Assembly (NCBI GenBank): GCA_905147135.1
Contig: LR990043.1
Coordinates: 18,415,584 to 18,479,583 of the forward strand
Direction of reading: 5' to 3'
Source: Blastobasis lacticolella
Lineage: Eukaryota > Arthropoda > Insecta > Lepidoptera > Blastobasidae
Length of the DNA stretch: 64,000 bases
Position 1 is the first letter of the stretch. The number at the start of each line of letters is the position of its first letter. Under the pieces are notes generated by a model. The model did no database searches. It saw only the letters and a program-made list of their open reading frames with translations, and was not told the origin of the DNA. Position numbers and translations under genes: made by a program. Below are positions 30,492-41,899 of this stretch, piece after piece.

Positions 30492-32270
30492 CTATTCTAT
30501 TTTTGGAAGCAGACATAACTTTGAAGTTGGACGCTTTATCAATGAATTCTTACAACGCAGGGTAACAACTCTTAATATGCCGTCTTTTCCAGGGTGAACG
30601 TCAACAATTTTACCATACAGCCATTTGGCTGGAGGTAAATTGTCCTCTTTAACAAGCACAACGTCATTAATATTAGGTTCTTTTGTTTTATTAATCCACT
30701 TGTACCGTTGTAAAAACTGAGTCAAATATTCCTGGGACCACTTTTTCCAGAAACACTGAACCATTCTTTGAGTCATTTGCCACCTACGTAAACTACTAAT
30801 ATTTGACAATTCATAATCATTATCTGGAGCTAAGATTAACGGCTCTCCAACGAGAAAATGACCCGGACTTAGCGGTGAAGGCTCATTTGGATCGTCGTTA
30901 ATTTGTCCTAATGGTCTGGAATTTAAGCAGGACTCAATCTGACTCAACACTGTAGTGATTTCCTCGAATGTTAGGGTCGATTCCCCAATGACTCGCTTCA
31001 AGTGATGTTTTACACTCTTAACCCCGGCTTCCCAAATGCCTCCGAAATTAGGTGCATGTGGCGGTATAAAATGCCATTCGGTCCCATTTGTTGCTAAAAT
31101 ATTTGCTACTTCAAGAGTCATTGAGGATGCTTCATTCAGAAACAGATCTTTTAATTCTTTTGAAGCGCCGACAAAATTGGTGCCGTTATCGCTCCAAAGA
31201 TGACTACAACGTCCTCGTCTAGCAACAAACCGTTTGAATGCGGCCAGAAATGCTTCAGAAGTGAGGTCTGACACTACTTCAATATGGATGGCTTTAGTAA
31301 CCATACAAACAAATAAGCAAATATAACCTTTATAAGATCGTTGACCTCTACCTTTAGATACTCTTATTTTAATTGGGCCTGCATAATCAACCCCAGAATT
31401 CAGAAAAGGTTTGCTAGGGTTAACTCTACATGTTGGTAATTGACCCATCTGCTGCACATTGTTGGTTGCTGAATGGCGAATACATGGTACACAGTTACGA
31501 ATGTGAGCCTTAATAATGATTTTGACTCGAAAAATAAAATATTTTGATTTAATATAGTTTAAAGTTAACTGTAAACCGCCATGCAAGGTTTTTTCATGTG
31601 CATCAGCAACTATCAATTTACTCAAATGTTCATTGTACGGTAGTATTATCGGGTGTTTTGTCATTTCAGGTAATGATGATTTCTGAATACGACCACCTAC
31701 TCGCATTATGTTATCTGCATCAATGAATGGATTTAATGTTTTAAGTATACAGGAAGAATGAAGATTCTCTTTTTTCAATATAGAGTTACGTTCCTTTTCA
31801 AAATGAGTCCTTTGACATTGACGTAAGCAAGTAAGTAAAGCTTCATTAATTTCTAATGCGGTCAAATTTGGTGATTGTATAGTTCTCAGATTGGAACCTT
31901 GTTTCATTCGAAGGAATCGCCGACAATAGGCAATAACTCGAACTAACCGAGTTAAAGAAGAGTACTTCAACCACAATGCATCATCAGTTTCAGCTACTGT
32001 AGATGTGTGTATCTTCAAAGACCTTTCTTCCAGATCAGTGTAGATTCCAAAATTTCCTTGTTGTTGTTCCAGATTGTCATCTCGTAGCCATGGAGGTCCG
32101 TCAACCCACAACTGACTGTGTAACAATTCCGTCGTAGACATGCCCCTAGAGGCGCAATCAGCAGGGTTATCCTCGGATCCTACATGAGACCACTGGCTTC
32201 GTTGAATCACACTTAGTATTTCCGAGGTGCGGTTCGCAACAAATGATTTTCCAACGGCTGGGGTGGTCAC
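30492..32270 (-). CDS. BEL/Pao integrase part of pol
   Basis: The 592-residue frame begins inside the end of RNase H (after the frameshift: SHVGSEDNPADCASRGMS). A zinc-binding H-H-C-C region follows (DAHEKTLHGGLQLTLN to CVPCIRH). The integrase core shows FLNSGVDYAGPIKIR with the first Asp, LWSDNGTNFVGA with the second and GIWEAGVKSVKHHLKR with Glu. The C-terminal chromo-like/DUF5641 part has NDVVLVKEDNLPPAKW. The catalytic D,D,E set is present. The Met at 32270 is not a real start; the frame continues from the ORF ending at 32167 across a 1-nt insertion. Confidence 0.88.
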   Translation of the reverse strand: MTTPAVGKSFVANRTSEILSVIQRSQWSHVGSEDNPADCASRGMSTTELLHSQLWVDGPPWLRDDNLEQQQGNFGIYTDLEERSLKIHTSTVAETDDALWLKYSSLTRLVRVIAYCRRFLRMKQGSNLRTIQSPNLTALEINEALLTCLRQCQRTHFEKERNSILKKENLHSSCILKTLNPFIDADNIMRVGGRIQKSSLPEMTKHPIILPYNEHLSKLIVADAHEKTLHGGLQLTLNYIKSKYFIFRVKIIIKAHIRNCVPCIRHSATNNVQQMGQLPTCRVNPSKPFLNSGVDYAGPIKIRVSKGRGQRSYKGYICLFVCMVTKAIHIEVVSDLTSEAFLAAFKRFVARRGRCSHLWSDNGTNFVGASKELKDLFLNEASSMTLEVANILATNGTEWHFIPPHAPNFGGIWEAGVKSVKHHLKRVIGESTLTFEEITTVLSQIESCLNSRPLGQINDDPNEPSPLSPGHFLVGEPLILAPDNDYELSNISSLRRWQMTQRMVQCFWKKWSQEYLTQFLQRYKWINKTKEPNINDVVLVKEDNLPPAKWLYGKIVDVHPGKDGILRVVTLRCKNSLIKRPTSKLCLLPKIE

Positions 32271-33363
32271 TTAACCACGCTAAGACAATGGTAGAGTCGG
32301 TCCAGGCGAATAAATTTGAAGTAGCTACCTTCAGCACAGATGCAACTTCCATCAGTAGTTTCGTGACGAGGACAGCACCACACAGCTCTAAACGTGGAAT
32401 TGATAGTTGTTTTATTGGTGCAACTTTCGTTTTGGCGGTAACCAATGAAGTGTGAATTTCACCCATAGAGTCCACGATTCGAAGATAGATCACTGCGGCG
32501 TAAGCCTTTAGGGAAGCGTCGCTAAATCCATGCAGTTCCAGTCTAGCATCCGTGTCGAATGTTCCATACCATCTCGGTAAGTAAAAGTGTTCTATATTTG
32601 ATAGTTCATTATAATATTTTCGCCATTCATTAGTTAACTCTTCTGGTAGATTTTCATCCCAACCTCTTTTATTAATCCATAGTTTCTGAATGAATATTTT
32701 AAAATTGACTATACAAGGTGCTATCCAACCCAATGGATCATACAATCTACTAATCTGTGATACAATTTTTCTTTTAGTTTCAGGTTCCATCGGCGGCGAA
32801 GAAGACAGTTTTACAGTGTAAGTAAATTCATCAGAGTTCCGGTTCCAGGTAAGACCTAAAACTTTGGTAATATCGTCTGTTTTAAATTCCAAATCTCTTA
32901 TTGTGTTTTCTTTAAATTGTTCTAATATTTTATCTTTGTTACAGGTCCATTTCTGCAGCTCGAAGCCTCCTTTACTCAACAATTCGTTCATTTGTAAATA
33001 TAAAATTTCAGCTTCTTCTTCATTTTGACAGCCAGTTAACAAATCATCCATGTAGAAATCTGAGAGGACTTTCTTTGCAGCTAATGGATATTTGTCACCC
33101 TCATCGTAAGCCAACTGTTGTAAGCTTCTTACCGCTAAATATGGAGCACATGACATACCAAATGTGACTCGTAAAAACTTGTAATCTTCAATTTCGCTAT
33201 CCCGATCGTTTCTCCATACAATCCGTTGATAATCAGTATCTTTATCCGCAACTTTTATTTGACGATACATTTTCTTTATATCTGCTGCAAGACTTATGGG
33301 ATACATTCGCCAATTTAATACAATATGACGTAAATCTGGTTGTAAACGTGGTCCGACCATCAA
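32167..33363 (-). CDS. BEL/Pao reverse transcriptase and RNase H part
   Basis: The frame opens within the RT (LMVGPRLQPDLRHIVLNWR), then has ADIKKMYRQIKVADKD and the catalytic SDFYMDDLLTG box. The RNase H region shows LHGFSDASLKAYAAVIYL and FAWTDSTIVLAWL. It ends off-frame because of one extra A in an A4 run at 32247-32250; the correct frame continues in the integrase part. Confidence 0.88.
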   Translation of the reverse strand: MMVGPRLQPDLRHIVLNWRMYPISLAADIKKMYRQIKVADKDTDYQRIVWRNDRDSEIEDYKFLRVTFGMSCAPYLAVRSLQQLAYDEGDKYPLAAKKVLSDFYMDDLLTGCQNEEEAEILYLQMNELLSKGGFELQKWTCNKDKILEQFKENTIRDLEFKTDDITKVLGLTWNRNSDEFTYTVKLSSSPPMEPETKRKIVSQISRLYDPLGWIAPCIVNFKIFIQKLWINKRGWDENLPEELTNEWRKYYNELSNIEHFYLPRWYGTFDTDARLELHGFSDASLKAYAAVIYLRIVDSMGEIHTSLVTAKTKVAPIKQLSIPRLELCGAVLVTKLLMEVASVLKVATSNLFAWTDSTIVLAWLSDHPSRWKIICCEPHLGNTKCDSTKPVVSCRIRG

Positions 33364-35569
33364 ATTGTCGTTTAACGAATCTCCATTCGTATTTGCACGA
33401 TGCGTCTACCACCATTCTGACCTTGGTAGTTGTTCTGTCTTGTTTGACGACAGCATGATGAGGTAAGTAAACAGCATCCGTTTTTATATTTTTCTCATTT
33501 TCAGATACCTTCATCATGTGACCAGATTCAACATAATCTTGAACTACTTCCGAATACTGTTTTTGTAGTTCGGCGTCTTTAGCAAATCTTCGTTCAAGAC
33601 TCGACAATCTCTTCATGGCAATTCTTTTTGATTGACCATACTTGCACATTGGATCTCCGCATCTAAATGGGAGTTCCACAACATAGCGACCGGTATCATC
33701 CCGACGTGTTGTCTGTTTGAAGTGTTCTTCACATGCTCGTTCCTCTGGTGTAAGAAGCGCTTTTTTATCGATTGTGAGTTCTTCCATCTCCCAGAATTTT
33801 TTCAATAACTCGTTTTCTTGAGTTTGAGCATGCATACTGACAATCACGTTATGGTAATTTTGTTTATTACCTTGCTTTTCGATGACTTGGCCTGATATTA
33901 CCCATCCTAGGTGGGTGTCTTGTGCAATAGGAGATCCTTGTGGTCCTTTATATAAACCTTCTTTTATAATACGACAGTAAATCTCGGCCCCTAATAAAAT
34001 ATCAATTTTATTCGGTATGTCGAATTGCGGGTCAGCGAGACTTAAAGTACGCAACAATGGCCAGTCGTACATTTGTAACTGACGCTCCGGTAAAATTGTA
34101 GTCAATTTAGTCAAAACATGCGCCTTGACTTGAATTGTGAAGGTGGGATCGTGTATTGACTGTATGTTGATTATAACTACATGTTTAGAAGTCAATCCAC
34201 TTACGTTCCCTCCGACACCTGAAATAGAGCTACTTGAAATTATTTTCTTCAGGCGCAACATCTGTACCGCAGCCTCAGTAATGAAAGACGCTTGGCTACC
34301 TTGATCCAAGAGCGCTCTCAATATCTGTGGATACCCATTATCTGACTCAGCTTTTACAATAGCTGTGGCTAATAAAACTTGATTCTGAATTTCTCCCTTC
34401 AGAAAATGAGTTGCAATATTCGGTACAGACTGTGTATTTGACATTTGTTTGCTATCCGTACTCATGGTTGTAGCTGCTACTATAGCTGTTGTTCCTACAC
34501 CATCTTGTTGGGACTTGGGGTGTAATAATTTGTGATGTTTGTGCTTACAGATTCGGCATTTGATTGGAACTCTACATACTTTACTAGAATGGCCTTTGGC
34601 CAAACAGTTAAAACATACATCGAATGTCTTTACTAAAGAACGACGCTCATCAATAGTTTCGCTTGCGAATTTTTTACAGTGTGCTAATCTATGCTCTTCA
34701 TTACAGTGAGGACAATTTAACTTTGTAGCGGTATGGAATACTTTTGTTTGTGAACTGTTATTACTGTTTACCTTTTGTTTGTATTTCGGTTCAATGAATT
34801 CTAAAGCGCGGAATCTAGACTCTAAAAATTTCGTAAAACAGTTGAAACTTGGCAGTTCATCGGATGTAGTAGTGACATGCAATTCCCATTGCTTCCGAGT
34901 CTCTGGGTCCAACTTCAAAGTTATGACATAAATTATTATGACATCCCACGATTTCACATCAATTCCTAGGTTAGATAATTCATGTAAACAGTCTGTTGTT
35001 GTATCTAACAATTCCTTAAGAGACTGTGACGACTCCATAATCATATTGCACTGACTAAACAACCGCTTCAAAATACATGACGACATGAATTTTTTATTAT
35101 TGTAACGCTTTTGCAACAGTTCCCAACACTTTTGATAGTTGCTTTCGGTAATAGGAATATGCTTTATAAGTTGTTCGGCTTCACCCGCTAACTGAGTTTT
35201 TAAATAGTGTAGTCGTTGTACATTATCTAAAGTTTTATTATTGTGCACTAGAGATATAAACAAATCTCGAAAGGAAGACCACTCATTATACTTACCATTG
35301 AAGGTAGGTATTGTTATCTTTGGCAGTTTAATCAACGACTCATTTTGTTCATTAGTAGGTGAAACGTTTACACTTTTCCCTGGACTATATTTAAGCGTGG
35401 ACAAAGCAGTTCGTAATTCAACTTTATAAGTAAAATAAGTGTCGGATACATTTTCAAAGATTTCATCTTTATAATAGGCAGTTTTCTCTAAATCTTCTCT
35501 ACTGAATTTACTTATTAATTTTTCATGCTTTTCAGTCAAATCAGTAAACATTTTTTCCAAAATTTCCAA
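33242..35569 (-). CDS. BEL/Pao gag, protease and RT start
   Basis: The 775-residue frame has a DUF1759-type gag (LPKITIPTFNGKYNEWSSFR, about 80-220), three Cys/His knuckles (CPHCNEEHRLAHC, CFNCLAKGHSSKVC, CRICKHKHHKLLH), and a DUF1758-type aspartic protease with ALLDQGSQASFI. The RT entry is KVRMVVDASCK. After that Lys an extra T (33391) shifts the frame, and the true RT continues in the neighbouring frame. The start at 35569 is the first Met; an AT-rich leader lies between it and the 5' LTR. Confidence 0.9.
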   Translation of the reverse strand: MEILEKMFTDLTEKHEKLISKFSREDLEKTAYYKDEIFENVSDTYFTYKVELRTALSTLKYSPGKSVNVSPTNEQNESLIKLPKITIPTFNGKYNEWSSFRDLFISLVHNNKTLDNVQRLHYLKTQLAGEAEQLIKHIPITESNYQKCWELLQKRYNNKKFMSSCILKRLFSQCNMIMESSQSLKELLDTTTDCLHELSNLGIDVKSWDVIIIYVITLKLDPETRKQWELHVTTTSDELPSFNCFTKFLESRFRALEFIEPKYKQKVNSNNSSQTKVFHTATKLNCPHCNEEHRLAHCKKFASETIDERRSLVKTFDVCFNCLAKGHSSKVCRVPIKCRICKHKHHKLLHPKSQQDGVGTTAIVAATTMSTDSKQMSNTQSVPNIATHFLKGEIQNQVLLATAIVKAESDNGYPQILRALLDQGSQASFITEAAVQMLRLKKIISSSSISGVGGNVSGLTSKHVVIINIQSIHDPTFTIQVKAHVLTKLTTILPERQLQMYDWPLLRTLSLADPQFDIPNKIDILLGAEIYCRIIKEGLYKGPQGSPIAQDTHLGWVISGQVIEKQGNKQNYHNVIVSMHAQTQENELLKKFWEMEELTIDKKALLTPEERACEEHFKQTTRRDDTGRYVVELPFRCGDPMCKYGQSKRIAMKRLSSLERRFAKDAELQKQYSEVVQDYVESGHMMKVSENEKNIKTDAVYLPHHAVVKQDRTTTKVRMVVDASCKYEWRFVKRQFDGRTTFTTRFTSYCIKLANVSHKSCSRYKENVSSNKSCG

Positions 35570-36297
35570 TCTAACTTCAATATAACTAGCTGTAATTCTT
35601 TCTTTAGGCGATTTTTTTGAAATTTAATAAGTTTCTATTAATTTGATCTTTTAAATCTTCTATAATTCTTATAAGGCCTTCCATTTTATGATACAATAAC
35701 CACTTATTTACGTTACAAGTTCAAACTCACAAAATAAGTTGATAAAATTTTTACAAGTTGAATGTTGGTTGTAAATATTCTAAGTGTTTTACACTTCGAT
35801 ACCAAAACGGGCGTGGATTCCCCGTATTTCAATATTTGGTTAAACTATTCAAAGTCCAAACAATGTTATTTAAAAATTTTCTAAGTTACTGGTTAGATTC
35901 ACAAAATTTTACAAGTCCAATTTGTTCAACTCCAATATTTTCTAAGTTCTTGATTTACTCGATCTTCTATTAAAATAACACACCAATTGTACTCACTGTT
36001 TTATCTTCAATATAGCACTTCACTATTCAACTTCAATCTGTACTGCACCTTTGCTGAGCCCACTCAACCAGCTTACACACAGCATGAGCCAGCGCGCCAC
36101 CCGCAACAGACAGCTTCCTCCAGTATGCACCCGCAACACACAGCTAGCGCTTGGTAGATAAATCAGCAACACTGCTTGTACTCCAGATGAAATATTGAAT
36201 CACTGCTACTTTGTTTACTATTTGATTAATCAATTAACTTTATTCAGAGCGTATTCTTGTCAAAAACCGATCTTGGGTTCTATCTCGAAGGACCTTT

Positions 36298-36522
36298 TGT
36301 TCAATTAACAAGGGCCCAAATCCCACGGTGTCGTAATAATAAAAACAACACCTTAAGAACGGAGAGAATTTATTACAATCGGTCAAGAGTCTTATTCATA
36401 TGTTTAGGCATGGTCGCTAGCGCGATGTAGAATACCGTTAGCGACATCTAGTGACCGAAACATAAACTAAAAATACTTGTAATAATTTAAACATTCTACA
36501 TACGTAGTAATGGGCTTGAACA
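36298..36522 (-). repeat. BEL 5' LTR
   Basis: 225 bp, by eye identical to 30065-30289. It should contain the promoter of the element. Confidence 0.95.
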
Positions 36523-36732
36523 ATAATAATAGCTTGCATTAGGTTTCTATTCGGTTAGTTTAGGTTAGCATTATGACAATGAATGGAAGAGCTCCGTAAA
36601 TTCAAGGCAATATATTATCATTCATTTGACTTTACTTTCAAAGTTCATGAATTTGGCCAATTTTCAATTAAATAACTGCTTAAATAGCTAGCCGTTTAAT
36701 TAACCGGCTAATTTAACCATTTGGCTGCGACA

Positions 36733-38106
36733 TTCACATTAGGTTGTAAAAATAGTTTGAATAATTTTAGACCGGTGTCCATCCTGCCCGTTTTAAGTAA
36801 AATCTTTGAAAAAATTATGTTAAGTCAAATGATTGTACACTTTAATAGTAATAAATTATTTCATTAACAACAAAATGGCTTCACAAAAGGCCGCAATACT
36901 ACCGAAGCTGGTATTAGCCTCATTCAACAAATTTTTGTCGCATGGGAAGAACATAATGCAATAGGTGTTTTTTGCGATTTGTCTAAAGCATTTGATTGTG
37001 TCATTCAACACTATTACTAAAATACAGCCTACGTACTGTCAGACAGCATCCGAGACTATTATGAGGTACCTCCGTGGCTACTCATGTATGCTAACGATAT
37101 CGCGTTGACAGACTCTGACAAGGGGCGTCTTGTCCAACGGGTGGAAAAGTGGAAGGAGTCGCTTGAGAACGGCGGTCTGAAGATAAATGTGGCGAAGACA
37201 GAGTACATGGCTTGCAACAGTACAGACCCCCTACCCATCCGCATAGGTGAAGAGGAGGTCAAACGAACGGATCAGGCCAGATACCTGGGGGTCGGTACTA
37301 AGCGCAACTGGTGACATCGAATGCGACGTCAAAGCCCGAATATCCGCGGCTTGGGCAAAATGGCGGTAGGTGACGGCTGTCATTTGTGACCCCAAAATGC
37401 CGATGAAACTGAAGGGACAGGTCTACAAGTCCATTATTAGACCTGTTCTCTTATACGGCAGCGAGACTTGTCCTCTACTGGAGCGACACAAGCAGGAGTT
37501 GCGAGTCACGGAAATGAAGATGCTGCGGTGGATGTGTGGGGTTTCCCGCAAAGATCGCGAGCGCCCATATCCGCGGTAGCCTTCGTGTCCGTGACATCGC
37601 AGATAAGCTACAGGAGTGTCGCCCTCGATGGTATGGCCACGTCTTAAGCAGACCGGCAAATTATGTGGGGAACAGATGACTGGCCATGCCGCCCCCACCA
37701 GGCACGGGAAGGAGAGGCCGGCCCAAGAAGCGATGGCTGGACGTCGTTAAGAGTGACATGCGTGCCAACGGACTCACTATGAAGGATGCCGATGACCGAG
37801 CAAAGTGGACTAGATATAGCAGGAAGGCGGTCCCCGGGCACCCGCGTGTAGCGCGGGGGCGCAACCGGGATTTAACGCCGAGATGATGATGATGATGATT
37901 CAACACTATTACTAAAATTAAAACATTACGGTTTTACGCATGATAGTCTTGAAATGATGAAATCATACTTAGAAGGTAGAGTTCAAAAAGTAAATGTTAA
38001 TGGCGAGTTATCTGCGAAGGGTGCTACAAGGATCTACTGCTAGTATAGTTTTGTCTGCTGCCGATACTTCACTGATATTTAAAATTAATAGGAAAGATAA
38101 TAATAT
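36733..38106 (+). pseudogene. Jockey piece 3: RT core, interrupted by RTE
   Basis: Reads NNFRPVSILPVLSKIFEKIM, GFTKGRNTTEAGISLIQQIF and GVFCDLSKAFDCV (RT catalytic region) up to 37023. After the RTE insertion it continues LKHYGFTHDSLEMMKSYLEG from 37899, with frameshifts, to FKINRKDNN at 38106. The box carrying the second catalytic aspartates is lost. Confidence 0.8.
37024..37898 (+). mobile_element. 5'-truncated RTE LINE with 20-bp target duplication
   Basis: The duplicated target ATTCAACACTATTACTAAAA is at 37003-37022 and again from 37899. The body encodes MYANDIALTDSDKGRLVQRV (RT active site with Asn replacing the second Asp-box residue), RVTEMKMLRWMCGVSRKDRE, then RPKKRWLDVVKSDMRANG, and ends in GATGATGATGATGAT. 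Frameshifts occur near 37315 and 37580. The short 3' tandem tail is the RTE hallmark. Confidence 0.92.
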
Positions 38107-38700
38107 AGTCCCTTCCCTTAACTGAAAAAAGGTTCACTTCCGGAAACCAGCATCATCTTTTGTATGTTGTTAAGTATTTTATTCTGAATAAAAAATAGTC
38201 GGGAGACAATCTCTAAAGTGCCTGGTTCTCCAGCTGTGACGTCATCAACATGGCCGCCGCCGCGTTTTGAAATTTGCATTTAAAAACGAGTGTTTTGCAC
38301 TTCGTATAATGTGTGGGGTATCAAACTACGCAGAATAAGGAGAACTGCTATATTATCCTTACACACAACCGTGTAAATATGATGGTTTCAGAGATATTCA
38401 AGATTATACCAAAATTTTACAAAATCTTATTTTTTTAAATTTTACTCTTTTTGTTTTTTAACAACTTAACCGATAACTTTAGAGCAAAATAATTTGCTAA
38501 TAAAATAAAGGCAAATAATCAAGCTATATAAAACTATTTTTATAATCCCAATCGGTTAATAAGGAAGCGAGATATTGTAACTTTTCCCTAGCGACGGGCA
38601 CCATTTAAAGCGCCATATTAATTTTTTAATTTGCTTAAAATGCGTGAATTAATGACTTTAAATAAAAATAGAATGAGTAGTGTGTATGTATGTAAAATAA
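38107..38700 (+). repeat. Long TIR, left arm
   Basis: Inverted counterpart of 51790-52379. It contains TGACGTCA at 38237-38244. Confidence 0.8.
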
Positions 38701-38932
38701 ACGTATTATGAAAAGTTATCTTGGCGTTAATGTCCCGGTTGTGCTCTCGAGAACGAGGGCCCAAGGTCCACCTTAACCATGATCTAGGATTTGGCGATCA
38801 GGTAATTACAGTGGAGCGACTACCATCTGACCTTCGTGACCCTGCTACCAGAGGAACCTGACCAGCAGGGCTATTGGCTAACTCAGTGTTCAACTAAATT
38901 TGACATAAGATGTCCACTAAACCCTAATTTGG

Positions 38933-39430
38933 TATTCGCTATGGCTAGTGTTCAACTGAGATGACGTCATATAACAGTTGTACACTGTAGATGTCAAAGG
39001 CATATATTTTTGTATCGATAATTCAATAATTGGTATTGCGTATGGTGGTGATTATCACTCAGTACGTCAAATCCATAGCCACTTTGATTGTCAAACACAT
39101 TTCGAATGCAAACTTGTATAAGCGGTGACGGCGTCGCTGTTCTTGGCATTGACATGTCATTTTAATCACATTTCAGAATGAAGTTTCCATAGTTTCAGTT
39201 TTGGCCACCGGGTCAAATAAGTTTGTGGCCATAGAGCAGCAATGTAGACTAGAACTATTTAGGCATTCGCTATTTCCAGTGTTCAACTGAGATGACGTCA
39301 TTTAATTAATGTACACCATAAAAATGTTTGACAGATGTTTTTGTATCGATAGTTCAATAATTGGTATTGCGTATCGTGGTGATGATCACCCGGTACGTCA
39401 AATCCATAGCCACTTCGATTGTCAAACACT
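38933..39430 (+). repeat. Two tandem copies of the Harbinger left subterminal region
   Basis: ATTCGCTATGGCTAGTGTTC (about 38934) and CATTCGCTATTTCCAGTGTT (about 39264) start units. Both then run through CAACTGAGATGACGTCAT, TTCAATAATTGGTATTGCGT and GTCAAATCCATAGCCACTT. The period is about 330 bp, with moderate divergence. Confidence 0.8.
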
Positions 39431-40089
39431 TTTTCAAAGTAACTGCTAGAGAGTAGTGTTTTATAGGAATCCGGTGATGGCCACTATTATCCGGCTGAGT
39501 TGGAAAGGTAAGAAGAAGTAATACGCAATGAACTACGATTTAGGCTTGGAGTTTTAGAAGGTTTATATGATAAATTCAAAGAGACTGTCTCTTTAATACT
39601 TTGGTCCTTGCTCTCTTTATAAATTGAAATAGATAATCTGTACTATAATATTTAGTATGAAGAGTGGCGCTGTTCTCTGTAGCCTGACTATATACTTATA
39701 ATAATGTTTATAGTTCCGCTGATAATCTCGGGACTTTAAAGATGAAACTCTATTTAACTTTGCGTGCAGCTGAAAATGGAACTAAATTTGACAGAACAGT
39801 GACCAACAAAAATAGTGACAGGGACGCTATACCTAAGTGCAGACTGGTCTTTCGCGCACTGTGCCTAACCAAATAAATAAATAATCTAATAGAAAATGTA
39901 ACTTTTTCGGTATAGGGTAAGTTGGTGTAAGAATACAAGAAATGCTATGCTGAAATGTATTTTCACAACACCTAAATTTAACCCTAAACTCTCGGTCATA
40001 CGGACATATTAAGACCGAAACCTAATCGTGTGTATGCTTACTTGCTGGTGACAATAATACTATACGGCGAATGACTACATGCCCACATA

Positions 40090-40225
40090 TCCCGGCACAT
40101 TATTTTTGAGAGAATTATAGACTTTTCTGGTGTAATCGGGTGCATCGATGGCGCTTACGTAGCCGTAATTCGGCTAAAGGATGACGAGGAGGATTTTCAT
40201 AACAGAAAATATCTTTGATATAGTA
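40090..40225 (+). pseudogene. Harbinger (DDE_Tnp_4) transposase fragment
   Basis: Encodes FSGVIGCIDGAYVAVIRLKD then EEDFHNRKYL and a stop. This is the first catalytic-Asp motif of PIF/Harbinger transposases (G-C-I-D-G-x-x-V...N-R-K). The rest of the transposase was not found. Confidence 0.7.
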
Positions 40226-41734
40226 TATAAATGATTTATAACTTTATACAAAACATGAGTTATACAATGACAATCAATACGACGCTATTTTAAATTGTAA
40301 TATTGTATTGTAACTAAAAGTGGTGATCACATTAACAACCCACCCATTTACGCTTCGAACTAATGCGATATCAAGGCATAGGTACAGTACAAAAGCATAA
40401 GCGCATTACCTTCTCAAGAAAATGTTATTTTACCGCTACAATAAAATTCACGGCATTTGGTGCAACTTTATCCAAAATCAGTTTACTAAAAGAAGGAAGA
40501 ATTAGCTGTCCTCTGTGCCTAAAGAACTCGTCCTTTACTCCCGGAGTATTCTTTTTAAAACAGTAAAAAAGTGTGTCTGTACATTGAATATATTTACAAA
40601 AAAATATTTAGAGCGATGAAGAAATAGTAATAGAATAAAACGATATCAACGCGGTCAAAGTCGCGTCCAAAAGCTAGTAATAAATAAATAAATAGTTCCT
40701 GAATGCTATAAACACCGTTTAACAACTGCACTATAGTACAAAGGAATATGATTCTTAAGGTGGTAATGCATTGATGCTCCTGCATTGAACATGGAGGGGT
40801 ACAATGGAATGCAGAGGCTTGTTGGCTAGATATTATTCTTGTTTGGAATGCTGATGGTTGAGATGCTGCTGGTACAAAGACTTTTCAGTGGTAACCGTTG
40901 AAGGAAGACACGCGATGCTGCGAACATGACGATCCGTTGCGAACTGTAATTAAATTTAATACACACAATTAGGCTTTTATTTTCATTTTAATCCTACTAC
41001 TCATATTCACGAATTTGATCGTATCCATATAAAGAATGTTATGTTGTAGGTACCATTTTCTGTGACACTGAATTCAAACATAGTGCTAGCCGACTGCTTC
41101 CATGTATATCTTAAGGCTTAGGCAGGTAGAGTTCAACCTGTAAACCGGACCATAGCCACCTTTTTCCCGACCTACTACATTGGTATTTTCATCCACTGAA
41201 TGGCCAATTTTCAACGGCCCGGCAGGCGGCATTCTGAAATTTGATAAAACAATTCAAATTGCAAATTCAGTTAATAGATAAGTAAGCGCATATCCTTTAC
41301 TATTACCGAAAATTTCTTCTACATTTACAAACTATTACTTATGCCAAAGAATAGATATGCATAAAGTTACTATGCACTTACTCTTAAGAGATATTGAATA
41401 CTTACATAATTATGATGTTTTGGTTTCACAAAAACCTATTATTGGTATTTATTTCTAATAATATTTACCTAAAACTATAGATGTGCGATTTTATGTAAAC
41501 AAACAACATGTCAGTCAGTGACATATAACCGTTCAATTTGAAAATATACATTAACCCCTACTTAGCAAAGGTCATAAAGAGATATCTAACTTGTTCGCCT
41601 AAATTCGATAAAAAATAGAGAGGTAATGTGCTCTACGCGATGGTCACCGTAACGGCACCGTATTCAAGGTTGCACCGAAGCGATAGAGAATACCAATTCA
41701 TGACATCGCCAGTGCTAAGCAAATATTAGTGCTT
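40226..41734. other. Harbinger interior, no gene seen
   Basis: Decayed AT-rich sequence. A weak inverted relative of the left subterminal region occurs at 41640-41710. Confidence 0.45.
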
Positions 41735-41899
41735 AGGAATCCGGCGATGGTCACTATTAACCAGCTAAGTTGGAAAGGTAAGAAAATATTATGTATTATA
41801 CTACGATTTGGGCTTTCAGTTTTATTAGGTTTATATTGTTAAAGAGATGGGTAATATATTTTATCCCGTTTTTGTGTAAATTGAAATAATTAATCTGTG

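Larger units (their letters stand above)
30065..36522 (-). mobile_element. BEL/Pao LTR retrotransposon
   Basis: 6458 bp with two 225-bp LTRs (30065-30289, 36298-36522) that look identical, TG...CA ends and a 5-bp ATAAT target duplication (30060-30064, 36523-36527). Gene order is gag, protease, RT, RNase H, integrase, as in the BEL/Pao group. Just inside the 5' LTR, minus-strand GGTCCTTCGAG is a candidate tRNA primer site; GGCGGGCGGAA precedes the 3' LTR as a polypurine tract. Two single-base frameshifts (33391 and the A run at 32247-32250) break the polyprotein. Confidence 0.95.
29873..36732. mobile_element. Near-palindromic MITE, split by the BEL element
   Basis: The left half (29873-30064) begins TGTCGCAGCCGGATGGTTAA. 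The right half (36523-36732) ends TTAACCATTTGGCTGCGACA, and most of the two halves are inverted copies of each other. TTCA flanks it at 29869-29872 and 36733-36736. Without the BEL it would be about 400 bp. Removing it restores the Jockey reading PLFTLGCKN in frame. Confidence 0.85.

Noticed and set aside
32167..33391. Programmed frameshifting in BEL pol
   Set aside because: Both shifts fall inside conserved RT and RNase H domains rather than at a gag-pol border, so mutation or sequencing error is more likely.
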